64,000 nt of DNA. Origin: Caulobacter sp048541825 (lineage in GTDB: Bacteria; Pseudomonadota; Alphaproteobacteria; Caulobacterales; Caulobacteraceae). The position numbers and the translations under genes are program-made. Below the pieces are notes generated by a model. That model was given only the letters and a program-made list of their open reading frames with translations, was not told the DNA's origin and did not search any database. The stretch is from NCBI RefSeq assembly GCF_048541825.1, contig NZ_CP183332.1, positions 1,922,001 through 1,986,000 on the forward strand, in the 5' to 3' direction. Positions 18,357 through 27,700 of the stretch are shown here, piece after piece. Each line of letters opens with the position of its first letter. The first letter of the stretch is position 1.

Positions 18357-19154
18357 ATGAGCGGCGAAGAGCGACGCGCGATCCTGCGGGCCTGGCTGCT
18401 CTGGATCGGCCTCATTGCCACCATCTGCGTCGTCAACGTCCTGACGATCCAGCACGACGATCCCGATCTGGCGCCCTTGTTTCCCGCCCTCTGGGAAGGC
18501 AGCAGCGCGCTGATCACCCTGGCGATCTTCGCCATTCCGGCCGCTGTCGCGCTCTGGAGCCATCGCAACCGCCCGCTGTGGTGGCAGGCCGCGCCGGTCC
18601 ATCTCGTCGCGGTCCTGGCCTATTCGGCCCTGCATGTGGCGGGCTTCGTGGCGCTGCGGAAGCTGGCCTATCTGGTCGTCCTGCAGCAGACCTACGATTT
18701 CGGCGACCTCTCCAGCGAGTTCCCCTACGAGTTCCGCAAGGACGTGCTCGCCTACGGCGCCGCCTGGATCATCTTCTTCCTGTCGCTGCGACATGGCCGC
18801 CAGCAGGCCTCCGCCCTCGCCTCGCCTGCCTTGGCGACCTTCGACATCCAGGATGGCGCGCGGCTGATGCGGGTGCCCATCGACGACATTCTCGCCGTGC
18901 GCTCGGCCGGCAACTATGTGGAATTCGTACTGGTCGACAGCCGTCGACCGCTGATGCGCACCCCGCTAGCCTCGGTCCAGACCGACCTGACCGAGCATGG
19001 CTTCGTGCGCAGCCACCGCTCGTGGCTGGTCAACAAGGCCAAGGTCACGGGTCTGCGTCCGGAGGGCTCTGGCGACTACGCGGTCGAGCTGGGTGAGCTG
19101 GAAGCCCCGCTCTCGCGCCGCTTCCCCGAAGCCCTGGCCGCCCTGCGCGGCTAG
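18357..19154 (+). CDS. Membrane-anchored LytTR-family transcriptional regulator
   Basis: A 265-residue protein with four predicted membrane helices in residues about 12-140 and a C-terminal LytTR DNA-binding domain (from about residue 165: RLMRVPIDDILAVRSAGNYVE, then RSHRSWLVNKAKV). There is no receiver domain, so the signal is probably sensed in the membrane. The start at ATG 18357 places the first helix at the N-terminus; a GTG four codons earlier is possible. It is divergent from the membrane acyltransferase, with 135 bp between the two starts. Confidence 0.85.
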   Translation: MSGEERRAILRAWLLWIGLIATICVVNVLTIQHDDPDLAPLFPALWEGSSALITLAIFAIPAAVALWSHRNRPLWWQAAPVHLVAVLAYSALHVAGFVALRKLAYLVVLQQTYDFGDLSSEFPYEFRKDVLAYGAAWIIFFLSLRHGRQQASALASPALATFDIQDGARLMRVPIDDILAVRSAGNYVEFVLVDSRRPLMRTPLASVQTDLTEHGFVRSHRSWLVNKAKVTGLRPEGSGDYAVELGELEAPLSRRFPEALAALRG

Positions 19155-19642
19155 AGAATCATACCCATCAGGATGTCGTCTTCCAGACGACCATCCGGAT
19201 AGCGCCCGCGCGCGACCTGACGGCCCTCATGCTTGAAACCCAGCCGCTCATAGAGCCGGATCGCGCCGGGATTGCCGGCTCCGGCCGCAAGCTCGATCCG
19301 CAGGATCGGCGGGTCCATCACTCGTGCATAAGCGATCAGCGCCTCGAACAGCCGGGAGCCGATACCCAGGCCCTGGCGATTCGGATGGACGGCGACGGTC
19401 AGGTTGGACAGCACATGGGCGAACAGCGCCACGGTCTCGCGGCCGGCATGGATCTCACCCCAGATCGCGCCATCGGGGCCAACGGCCACGAAGCTGATCC
19501 CGGCGAGGAACCGCTCGACATAGTCCCGCGTGATCTCGTCGGGACGGCGCGCCAGACCATCGGGAACAGCCGCAACGGCGCGGTGCAGGTCGACCAGCGC
19601 CATGACGTCGTCAGGCGTCGCCGTCCGGACCTGGAAGCTCAC
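19151..19642 (-). CDS. GNAT-family N-acetyltransferase
   Basis: A 163-residue GNAT domain with the acetyl-CoA loop VHPNRQGLGIGSRLFEALI and the later LYERLGFKHEGR segment, as in L-amino-acid or peptide N-acetyltransferases (RimI/Pat-like). Its start overlaps the astB stop by 4 bp, so it is co-translated with the arginine succinyltransferase operon, where no acetyltransferase is normally needed. The substrate is unknown. Its 3' end overlaps the convergent LytTR gene by 4 bp. Confidence 0.85.
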   Translation of the reverse strand: MSFQVRTATPDDVMALVDLHRAVAAVPDGLARRPDEITRDYVERFLAGISFVAVGPDGAIWGEIHAGRETVALFAHVLSNLTVAVHPNRQGLGIGSRLFEALIAYARVMDPPILRIELAAGAGNPGAIRLYERLGFKHEGRQVARGRYPDGRLEDDILMGMIL

Positions 19643-20979
19643 GCGACCCTCTGGAACGGATAGAAATCACCGCCCAGGTCAAGGATGCCCGTCAGCTCGT
19701 CCAGCGCCTCGCGCACCTCGGTCAGCAGGGCCGGGTCAGCCAGGTCGACCGACGCCAGGCGGTCGCGATAGCGGCGCTCGACCCAGTCTTGGAGGCGCGC
19801 ATGCAGGGCCGCGTCGAACCGCTGGGCGGGATTGGTCGCCGCCAGTTCTTGCTCGGTCAGCACCACCCGCAGGCGCAGGCAGGCGGGTCCGCCGCCGTTG
19901 CGCATGCTCTGACGGACATCGACATAGTCGACCCTTCCGATCGGGCCGTTCGACGTCGCCAGGCTCTCGGCCACGGCAAAGGCGCGGGGATTATCGCGGG
20001 TCTCGGCCGGGGCCAGCAACACCAGGCGAGCCTCGCCGGGGATGACCAGCAGCTGCGAATTGAACAGATAGCTGGCCACCAGGTCAGCCATCGGCAGGTC
20101 GGGCTCGGAGACCTCCACGAAGGCCGGCTCGAACAGGCCCTCGGCGGCAGCGCGAACCGAGGCCTCCATGCCGGCGCGATCCTCGAAAGCGCGCTCGTGG
20201 AAGAACAGGCACTCACGGGTGCCCACGCAGACGACGTCGTTGTGGAACGCCCCGCCATTGATCGCCGCCTTGCCTTGACGCGGAAAGATCGCCCGCGCAG
20301 CGCCGTGGCGACGCTCGACGGCCTCGAAGGCCTCGCGGGTCTGGCGGGCAGGATAGCGACCGTCCCAATGCTCCCAGGCCTCGCGACCCCAGACGAACAT
20401 GTTGACGCCTGGCGCCCCGTGTTCGGCGCAAAGTCGCACATGATTGGCCGCGCCCTCGTCGGCGAAGTGCGGCTGGGCCGGCAGCGGCTCATGGACCGCG
20501 AAACGGGCTTCGTCCGGAAACAGGCGGCGCAGGCTGCGCGTCGTCTGCGGACCTTCCAGGCTGCGATGCAGATTGGTCAGCAGGTTGGCCGGCGTGAAGT
20601 GCACCCGGCCATCGGCCGTATCGGCGCTGGGCGTCACCGTCGCGGCATTGGCGGCCCACATCGGCGACGCCGAGCAAACAGCCGAGGCCAGGGCCGGCGC
20701 TTCCTTCCAGGCGCGTTCCAGAACTGCGCCATCTGAGCCGGAAAAACCCAGCGACTTCAGTAGGCTTACGTCCGGGCGCTCATGCGGCGGCAGAGCGAAC
20801 TGCGGCACGCCCAGATCGGCCAGCATGCGCATCTTGCCAAGGCCTTCCAGCGCCGCACCACGCGGGTTGGACACCTCGCCCGCGTTCTTCTGGCTGGCCA
20901 GGTTGCCGGGCGACAGGCCGACATAGGAATGGGTCGGCCCGACCAGGCCGTCGCAATTGGCTTCGATCGCTGAACTCAT
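19639..20979 (-). CDS. astB: N-succinylarginine dihydrolase
   Basis: A 446-residue AstB, hydrolysing N2-succinylarginine to N2-succinylornithine, CO2 and two ammonia. The N-terminal EANCDGLVGPTHSYVGLSPGN and the C-terminal catalytic-cysteine segment NGGGPACLRLRV are diagnostic. It is the second step of the AST arginine catabolic pathway. It overlaps astD and the GNAT gene by 4 bp on each side. Confidence 0.96.
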   Translation of the reverse strand: MSSAIEANCDGLVGPTHSYVGLSPGNLASQKNAGEVSNPRGAALEGLGKMRMLADLGVPQFALPPHERPDVSLLKSLGFSGSDGAVLERAWKEAPALASAVCSASPMWAANAATVTPSADTADGRVHFTPANLLTNLHRSLEGPQTTRSLRRLFPDEARFAVHEPLPAQPHFADEGAANHVRLCAEHGAPGVNMFVWGREAWEHWDGRYPARQTREAFEAVERRHGAARAIFPRQGKAAINGGAFHNDVVCVGTRECLFFHERAFEDRAGMEASVRAAAEGLFEPAFVEVSEPDLPMADLVASYLFNSQLLVIPGEARLVLLAPAETRDNPRAFAVAESLATSNGPIGRVDYVDVRQSMRNGGGPACLRLRVVLTEQELAATNPAQRFDAALHARLQDWVERRYRDRLASVDLADPALLTEVREALDELTGILDLGGDFYPFQRVA

Positions 20980-22430
20980 GGTCGCAAGCCCTTGATATCG
21001 CCGAGGGTGTCGCGCACAGCATCAGCCTCGAAACTGGCCACCGGATAGGCGCAATAGTCGGCCGCATAATAGGCGCTGGGCCGATGATTGCCCGACGCGC
21101 CCAGCCCGCCAAACGGCATGGAGCCCGCCGCCCCGGTCGTCGGCCGGTTCCAGTTGACCACGCCCGCGCGAATACGGTTGAGGAAATGACCCCAAAGCTC
21201 TGATTGATTTGAAATAAGACCTGCCGACAAACCGTAACGGGTTGCGTTGGCCGCGGCGATCGCCTCGTCAAAGCTGGCGACCCTCCGGACCTGTAGCAGC
21301 GGCGCGAACAGCTCCTCATCGGCCACCTCGACGCCCGTGACATCCACGAAGCCGGGCGATACGAAGGCGTCACTCAAGCCCTCAATCGCACCCAGTGTCC
21401 GGATACGCTGGCCGCCCAGCGCCTCGGCGCCGGCCTTGGCGAGCGCAGCGGCGCGGGCCGAGATCAACGGGCCCATGAAGGGCTCGCTGGCGCCGTTCCA
21501 GGGACCAGCGGTCAGGCGATCCGACAGGGCCGCCACCGCCTCGATCACGGCCCTGCCCGCCGCGTCATCCGAGACGATCAGGCGACGCGCGCAGGAACAG
21601 CGCTGGCCGGTGGTGATGAAGGCCGACTGTACGACCAGGGCCGCAGCGGCCTGCGCGTCGCCGGCGTCCCAGACCACCAGCGGATTATTGCCGCCCAGCT
21701 CCAGCGCCAGGATCACATCGGGTCGATCGGCGAAATGGCGCCGGAAGAACGCCCCGGCCTGCGCCGAGCCGGTGAACAGCAGACCGTCGATCTCCTCGGC
21801 GATCAGAGCCTGGCCGGTCTCGCGACCACCCTGAACGAGGTTGATCACGCCCGCCGGAACACCCGCTTCCTCAAGGGCCGAGACCAGCAGCTGACCGGCC
21901 AGCGGCGTCTCTTCCGAGGGCTTGAACACCACCGTGTCACCCGCAAGCAGGGCCGGCACGATATGGCCGTTGGGCAGGTGTCCGGGAAAGTTGAACGGCC
22001 CCAGCACCGCCATCACGCCATGGGCGCGGTGACGCAACACGGCCCGGCCGAATGGCATGGCGTTGTCGAGACCGCCGGTACGCTCGTCATAGGCCTTGAT
22101 GGACAGATCGACCTTGCCCGCCATCGAACCCAGCTCGGCCTTGGTTTCCCACAGCGCCTTGCCGGTCTCGCGGCTCAGAGCTTCGGCGAAGGCGCCCGTG
22201 CGCTCGACCAGGATCTCCTTGTAGCGACGCAGGATGGCGATGCGGTCCTCGCGCGGGCGGTCAGCCCACGACGGAAAGGCGCGCCGCGCGGCCGCCACAG
22301 CCATGGCCACATCGGCCTGTGAAGCCGTCGCCTCGCGCCAGATTATCTCGCCCGTAGTGGGATCGATCGAGACCGCTTCAGGCCCGGCGCCCGCGCGCCA
22401 GACGCCGTCAATAAACACCCCGCCGCTCAT
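20976..22430 (-). CDS. astD: N-succinylglutamate 5-semialdehyde dehydrogenase
   Basis: A 484-residue aldehyde dehydrogenase oxidising succinylglutamate semialdehyde with NAD+. Catalytic residues lie in LELGGNNPLVV (Glu) and ITTGQRCSCARR (Cys), with PFNFPGHLPNGHI as the usual Asn motif. Length and neighbours identify it as AstD, step 4 of the AST pathway. It overlaps astA and astB by 4 bp each. Confidence 0.94.
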   Translation of the reverse strand: MSGGVFIDGVWRAGAGPEAVSIDPTTGEIIWREATASQADVAMAVAAARRAFPSWADRPREDRIAILRRYKEILVERTGAFAEALSRETGKALWETKAELGSMAGKVDLSIKAYDERTGGLDNAMPFGRAVLRHRAHGVMAVLGPFNFPGHLPNGHIVPALLAGDTVVFKPSEETPLAGQLLVSALEEAGVPAGVINLVQGGRETGQALIAEEIDGLLFTGSAQAGAFFRRHFADRPDVILALELGGNNPLVVWDAGDAQAAAALVVQSAFITTGQRCSCARRLIVSDDAAGRAVIEAVAALSDRLTAGPWNGASEPFMGPLISARAAALAKAGAEALGGQRIRTLGAIEGLSDAFVSPGFVDVTGVEVADEELFAPLLQVRRVASFDEAIAAANATRYGLSAGLISNQSELWGHFLNRIRAGVVNWNRPTTGAAGSMPFGGLGASGNHRPSAYYAADYCAYPVASFEADAVRDTLGDIKGLRP

Positions 22431-23434
22431 GCCTTCACCCGCACCATGTCACCTTCGGAAAGTTGCAGCGCCTGGGCCGCATCGCGCCCCAGGATCGCCG
22501 TTTCGCCGTCGATCAGCACCGGCGCGCGCACGGCCCGGAACTTGCCGATCTCGCCGGTTGAGACCAGCGCCTCCTCGCCATAGGCGTCCTCGCCCAGCTT
22601 GAGGCGAAGCCGCCGCGCATCGCGGACGGTCTTGATGTCATCGCGCCGGGCCGCCACGGTGGGACCCGCGTCGAAGATGTCGATCAGGCCCTGATAGCGG
22701 AAGCCCTCGGTCTCCAGCATGGCCCGCGCCGCCTCGCCCTCGCGGTGTACGCGGCCCAGCACGTCGCGCGCCTCCTTGGGCAACAGCTCGGCATAGATCG
22801 GATGGCGCGGGGCCAGGTCGAGGATGAACTGGCCGTCGGTCGAGGCGCTCATCATGTCGGCCTCGTCGAAACCCAGACGGAAAAATTTGTTGGCCACGTG
22901 GTCCCAGAACGGACAGCCGCCGTCCTCGTCGAACCAGCCACGCAGCTCGGCCAGCACCATCTCGGCGAAGCGCTGTGGCTCCAGCCCGATCAGCATGTAG
23001 CGCGACTGGGCCAGCAGCCGCCCCGCCCCACCCTTGCGGCGTTCGGGTTTGAGGAACAGCGACCCGACCTCCGACCAGCCGGCGCACTCATTGACCAGCA
23101 CCAGGGCCCGATGATCGAAACGCTTGCCCAGGGTCGGCGACGACTGGGCCAGAGTCACGACGCGGAACGAGAAGTGCGGACGCTTGAGGCCCACGCCGGC
23201 CTTGACCCCGGCCACGCCGATGACATCGCCGGCGTCCAGGTCTTCAAGCATCAGGGTGTACCAGGCCTCGGGCGCGGCGCACTCAGCCTGGAAGCTGCTC
23301 TGCGACAGGGCGAGACGCGAACGCAGGGTCTGCTCGTCCTCGGGCAGGCTGGTGAAGCCCCTGCCCGAGAGCACGGCCAGTTCCATCAAGGCGTCAAAGT
23401 CGGAGGGACCGGCGGGACGGACGACAAGCATCAA
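22427..23434 (-). CDS. astA: Arginine N-succinyltransferase
   Basis: A 335-residue AstA, transferring succinyl from succinyl-CoA to the alpha-amino group of arginine, the first AST step. It has the GNAT-like AstA fold opening MLVVRPAGPSDFDALMELA, then FLKPERRKGGAGRLLAQSRY and the active-site region MVLAELRGWFDEDGGCPFWDH. A single astA (not the aruF/aruG pair of Pseudomonas) is present. It overlaps the M20 gene upstream and astD downstream by 4 bp. Confidence 0.94.
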   Translation of the reverse strand: MMLVVRPAGPSDFDALMELAVLSGRGFTSLPEDEQTLRSRLALSQSSFQAECAAPEAWYTLMLEDLDAGDVIGVAGVKAGVGLKRPHFSFRVVTLAQSSPTLGKRFDHRALVLVNECAGWSEVGSLFLKPERRKGGAGRLLAQSRYMLIGLEPQRFAEMVLAELRGWFDEDGGCPFWDHVANKFFRLGFDEADMMSASTDGQFILDLAPRHPIYAELLPKEARDVLGRVHREGEAARAMLETEGFRYQGLIDIFDAGPTVAARRDDIKTVRDARRLRLKLGEDAYGEEALVSTGEIGKFRAVRAPVLIDGETAILGRDAAQALQLSEGDMVRVKA

Positions 23435-24681
23435 TGGGTCTCCATGGCTGCGCGGATCGATCGTCCGTCGATCTCGCCGCTGGCCAGTTTCATCAGGATC
23501 AGGGCCGAGAGCTGGGCGCGCTCAACAAAGCTTTCAGGCCAGGCGTGCTCGGCCTCGCTGTGGATGTCGCCGCCACGCACGCCCAGGGTATCGACATTGG
23601 GAAGGCCCGAGGCGAACAGGTTGTTGCCCTCGCAGACACCGCCGGAAGGCTTCCAGGCGATCTCCTGACCCAGCAAGGCGCCTGCTTCCTTGACCGCGCC
23701 GAACAGGCGCTGCTGGGCGGCGTTGAAGGGCTTGGCGCCGCGGGTGATCAGGCCGTGCAAATGGATGTGCAGGCCCTCGCGCGGCTCATCGACGATGCGG
23801 GCGACCTGGGCCTCGAACCATGCGGCCGCCTCGGCATCCGGGAAGCGCACGTTGAACCGGGCGATGGCGACATCGGGCACCATGTTCAGCGGGGCTCCGC
23901 CGTCGATGCGGGCCACATTGACGGTGACGCCGTCGCGCTGGCCGTTGAGCCCGTGCAGGGCTTCGGCGATCCGCGCCGCGCCGATCACGGCGTTGCGGCC
24001 AGCGCCGAAGTCGCGACCGGCATGGGCCGCCTTGCCATGCACGACGATATGGAAGTTGCCCGATCCCTTGCGCGACGAGGCCAGCGAACCGTCCGCCAGG
24101 GCCGGTTCATAGGTCAGGCCCACATGGCCTAGCCGGGCGAAATCGCTGAGGATCGGGCCCGAAGCGATTGAGCCGATCTCCTCATCGGGCGACAGCAGCA
24201 CACGATAGCCGACCTTGGCGGCGTCGGGGTGGCGTTCGAACGCTTCCAGCGCCGCCAGCATGACACTGATCCCGCCCTTCATGTCGGCGATGCCCGGCCC
24301 GTGCAGCGCGCCGTCGGGGCGCGTCGTCACGGTCTGGAAGCCGCTGGTCTCGGGATAGACAGTGTCGTAGTGGCCGGTCAGCACGACCTGCAGTGGCGCC
24401 TCGGGGCGCACGACGACGGCTATGGCGGGCGTGTGGTGCTGTTCGCCGACCCGGCCGTCGGGGCCGATCACCTCGGACGCCGCCAGGGGAATCTCGGTCG
24501 GCGCGCCCGGCAGCGCCGAGACCGCGTCGAGCAGAACCTGCCTTTGCCGCTCCAGCCCCGCCAGGTGGAGACTGCCGGAGTTTATTGAGCACCAGGCCAC
24601 CGCCCGGTCGATGATCCGCCCGCCGTCCGAGGCGACCGCCTCCAAAACAGCGCGATCCTCGTCTTTGAGTCGCATGGACAT
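23431..24681 (-). CDS. M20-family metallopeptidase heading the ast operon; candidate succinylglutamate desuccinylase
   Basis: A 416-residue M20 zinc hydrolase of the carboxypeptidase G2/DapE/ArgE group. Zinc ligands are visible: His104 in LTGHYDT, Asp133 in GIADMKGG, and Glu167-Glu168 in SPDEEIGS, the first Glu being the general base. The start at 24681 follows a strong GGGAGGAA site. It overlaps astA by 4 bp, and no astE-type gene (the usual desuccinylase, a different fold) is in the operon. DapE, an M20 enzyme, hydrolyses N-succinyl amides, so this protein could perform the last AST step. The family call is firm; the specific role is inferred. Confidence 0.85.
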   Translation of the reverse strand: MSMRLKDEDRAVLEAVASDGGRIIDRAVAWCSINSGSLHLAGLERQRQVLLDAVSALPGAPTEIPLAASEVIGPDGRVGEQHHTPAIAVVVRPEAPLQVVLTGHYDTVYPETSGFQTVTTRPDGALHGPGIADMKGGISVMLAALEAFERHPDAAKVGYRVLLSPDEEIGSIASGPILSDFARLGHVGLTYEPALADGSLASSRKGSGNFHIVVHGKAAHAGRDFGAGRNAVIGAARIAEALHGLNGQRDGVTVNVARIDGGAPLNMVPDVAIARFNVRFPDAEAAAWFEAQVARIVDEPREGLHIHLHGLITRGAKPFNAAQQRLFGAVKEAGALLGQEIAWKPSGGVCEGNNLFASGLPNVDTLGVRGGDIHSEAEHAWPESFVERAQLSALILMKLASGEIDGRSIRAAMETH

Positions 24682-24776
24682 GCCGTTCCTCCCCCAGTCA
24701 CAATAAACCAAGGGCCGCGGGTAAAACGTGTTTCCTCTGAGGAGGTAACCGGGCGCCCGCGCAACAGCCTTGCCCT

Positions 24777-27700
24777 CTAGTAGTCCTTTCGCCAGCGAAC
24801 GGAAAGCTTTGCGTCACCCTGACTGCCCAGACGCGAGACCAGCGAGAGGGTTCGGCGAATCCGCCACTCGACCTGGGCCTCGGGACCTTCGCGCCCGCCG
24901 CCGATGATCTCCAGATAAACGTCGTCGGTCACATACTTTCCGCCGGCCACCGTCATGCCCGCTGCGCTCTCGGCAAAGGCCAGGCGATCCAGCCGCGCGA
25001 AGCTGCGCAGATTGCCGATCACGTCAAAGCCGCCGCCGCCCGCCAGAGCCGCCAGGGCTGAGGCCAGCTGCGCCGCCTCGATCGGCGAAAGCTGGGCGGC
25101 CGATTCGCCGAACAGCACCTGGCTCAGAACTTCGTCACTGGGCAGTTCCGGGGTCGAGGTCAGGGTGATCTCGGGCTTGGCGGCCGTGCCCTGGATCCTG
25201 ACAATGGCGGTCAGGGAGGAATCCTCGCGACGGGCGCTGAGGTTGAGGCGGATGCGGTCAAGCTGGGTCGACAGGGTGACCACGCCATTGTCGTCGAACT
25301 CGAAGCGCTTGCCGGCGAAGTCGTACTCGCCGCGCACCATGCGGGCCACGCCGTCGAGGTTGGGCGAAAACGAGGTGCCGCCCACATGGGCGTCCAGCGA
25401 CAGCTCGACGTCCAGGCCGCGCCCCCTCACAAACACACGGCGCGGGGCCTTCAGATTGATATCCAGTGCAATGCCGCCGCCAGGGCTGGCGCGACGCGGC
25501 TGCGTGCCCTGGTCCAGATCGGTGGGACGATTGCGCTCGATGACGTCCATACTGACCACGCCTGCCGGGGTCTTGCTCTGGGCCGACACGTCGGCGCGGT
25601 CGATGGTCAGGTCGCCGCTGAGCTTGACCTTGCCGTCGGCCGACCGGTTGACGGTGGCCTGTCCGGTGGCGGTCGCCGTAGCCAGGTCGTTGTCGATCAG
25701 CCGGAAGCCCTTCAGGTCCAGCTTGAAGCTGCTGACGCCGTCGCGGTTTAGGCTGATGCGCCCGCCGCCTGTGAGAGCGCCGGCAAGGCCGTCCTCGGCA
25801 GAGGCCTGGCTGACGTCGATGGCGTTGTCGGCCAAGGCCATGCGCAGGGTAATGTTGCGTAGCCGCAGCCCCGTCCGGCCTTCCTCGAAGCCACCGCCAT
25901 CCAGCGACGCCCGCCCCACCAGACGCGGATCGGCCAAGGTGCCGGCCAGGGTCCCCTCGGCGTCGATCTTGCCCGACAGCGAGCGTTCTGGGCCCAGCAA
26001 CAGGTCCCACAGCGGCTTGATCTCGCCCTGGGCCTTGAAGGTTCCCGTGACCGGCCGGCGACGGTCGATCGCGAGATGCAGCGGCCGGGCCGAAGCTTCG
26101 GCCGGCAGGGTCAGTCGGGCTTCCGACTTCAGACCCTGACGGTTTGCGCCCTCGGCGACGAGGGTCAGGGTCTGGTCCTTCAGGTCGCCCTGGATCTTGG
26201 CGTCCAGCGACTGCTCGATCTTGGAGCCACGCTCGCGCGCACCTGTCAGCCTGGCCGCGAAATCGCCCAGCAGGGTCTCGCCCTGGCCACGCAGGTTGAC
26301 GGTTCCGTCAATGTCGCCGGCCAGGTCGGGATCGAAGGCGGTCAGGCTGACACCCGCCAGGCGCGCCTTGAGGCTGGCGGTCTCGCCGCCCAGGTCGGCG
26401 TCCACGTCGGCCTGGCCATCACCGATCAGCAACCGCAGTCGTGTGACGGACGAGGCCCCGCCAAACCGGACCAGGGCCGCCTCGCGGGTCTTGACGTCGG
26501 TGCGGCCCATGCGACCGGCGGCGTCCAGCGACAGGGCGTAGTCCTCGCCGGACTGGGCCAGGGCGCCAGATCCCGCCACGCGCCACCGGCCGCCGGGCGC
26601 CAGGCCCTGCGCGTCGAGAGTCAGGGGCAGGTTGGCCATGGGACCATCGGCCTTGAGGCGGGCCGAGCGCACCGTCCAGCCGCCGCTTGAGATGTCCTCG
26701 GCGGTCAGGTCCAGGGTCGCGCGAGCGCCGCCTGGAGCATCAACGATCTTCGCCGAGCCCGACACCCGGCCCTGCGGCAGGAAGGCCCCCGGGCCGATGG
26801 CCACGGCCAGATCCGCCGAAGCCGGACGGCGACCGCGCAGGGAGACAGAGCCGCTGGCCTTGGCGCCGCCGGCGTCGAGATCCACGTCGCTGAGATCAAG
26901 CCCGCCTGTCGCGAAGCGGAAGGCCGCCCCTGCCTTGGCTGGGCCATAGCTGCTTTGCCCGGTCAGTCGCGCCACGCCATCCGCGCCGCCGGCCGTGCGG
27001 GCGAAGGTCAGCACCAGATGCGCATTGGTCAGGGGCAGCTTTGGCAAATCTATGGAGTCGAAATCGGCCGTCAGGTCAGCCTTGGGCGCCGACAGGGTTC
27101 CGGTCACCGCACCGTCGCCCTTGGCCTTGCCCGTCACCTCGATCGGGCCTGCCCGGAAGGGTCCGGTGGCGGTCCAGTCAAGCTTGAAGCCCAGGCCACC
27201 GTCGCGCTGCAGGGCGCCGGAGGTGCGAACCTCGGCCGCCGAGCCCTCAAGCCTGGCGTCGGCGACGGAAAGCACGCCGTCGCTCCAGGCGCCCTTGCCG
27301 CTCAGGCGCGGGGCCTTGCCCAGCAGCCGGTCCAGCTCGGCCAGACCGACCGCGAAGTCCTGGCCCTTGGCGTCGACCGTGAAACCCCAGGGCTTGCCGT
27401 TGGTGCTACCGGCAGACCATTTCGCAACCAGCGTGCCGCGCGCGCCCGCGCGGATCGGCGCCAGGCTGGCGACCCGCGCCTCGCCCTTGAAGTTCAGCCC
27501 GCCCAGGATGCCGCGATCACCCTCGCCGGTGACCACCAGATTGGGGCCGGTAACCGTCGCCGAGCGGATCAGAAACCGCCCGTCCTTGAGACGCGCGCCT
27601 TCGAACGTAGCTTTAGGGCTGGCGCCCAGCACGGCCAATACGCCGCTTCCGCCGCCGCCCTGCGCCGCAGCCTGTGCCTTGATCGTCAGTTCGCCCTTCG

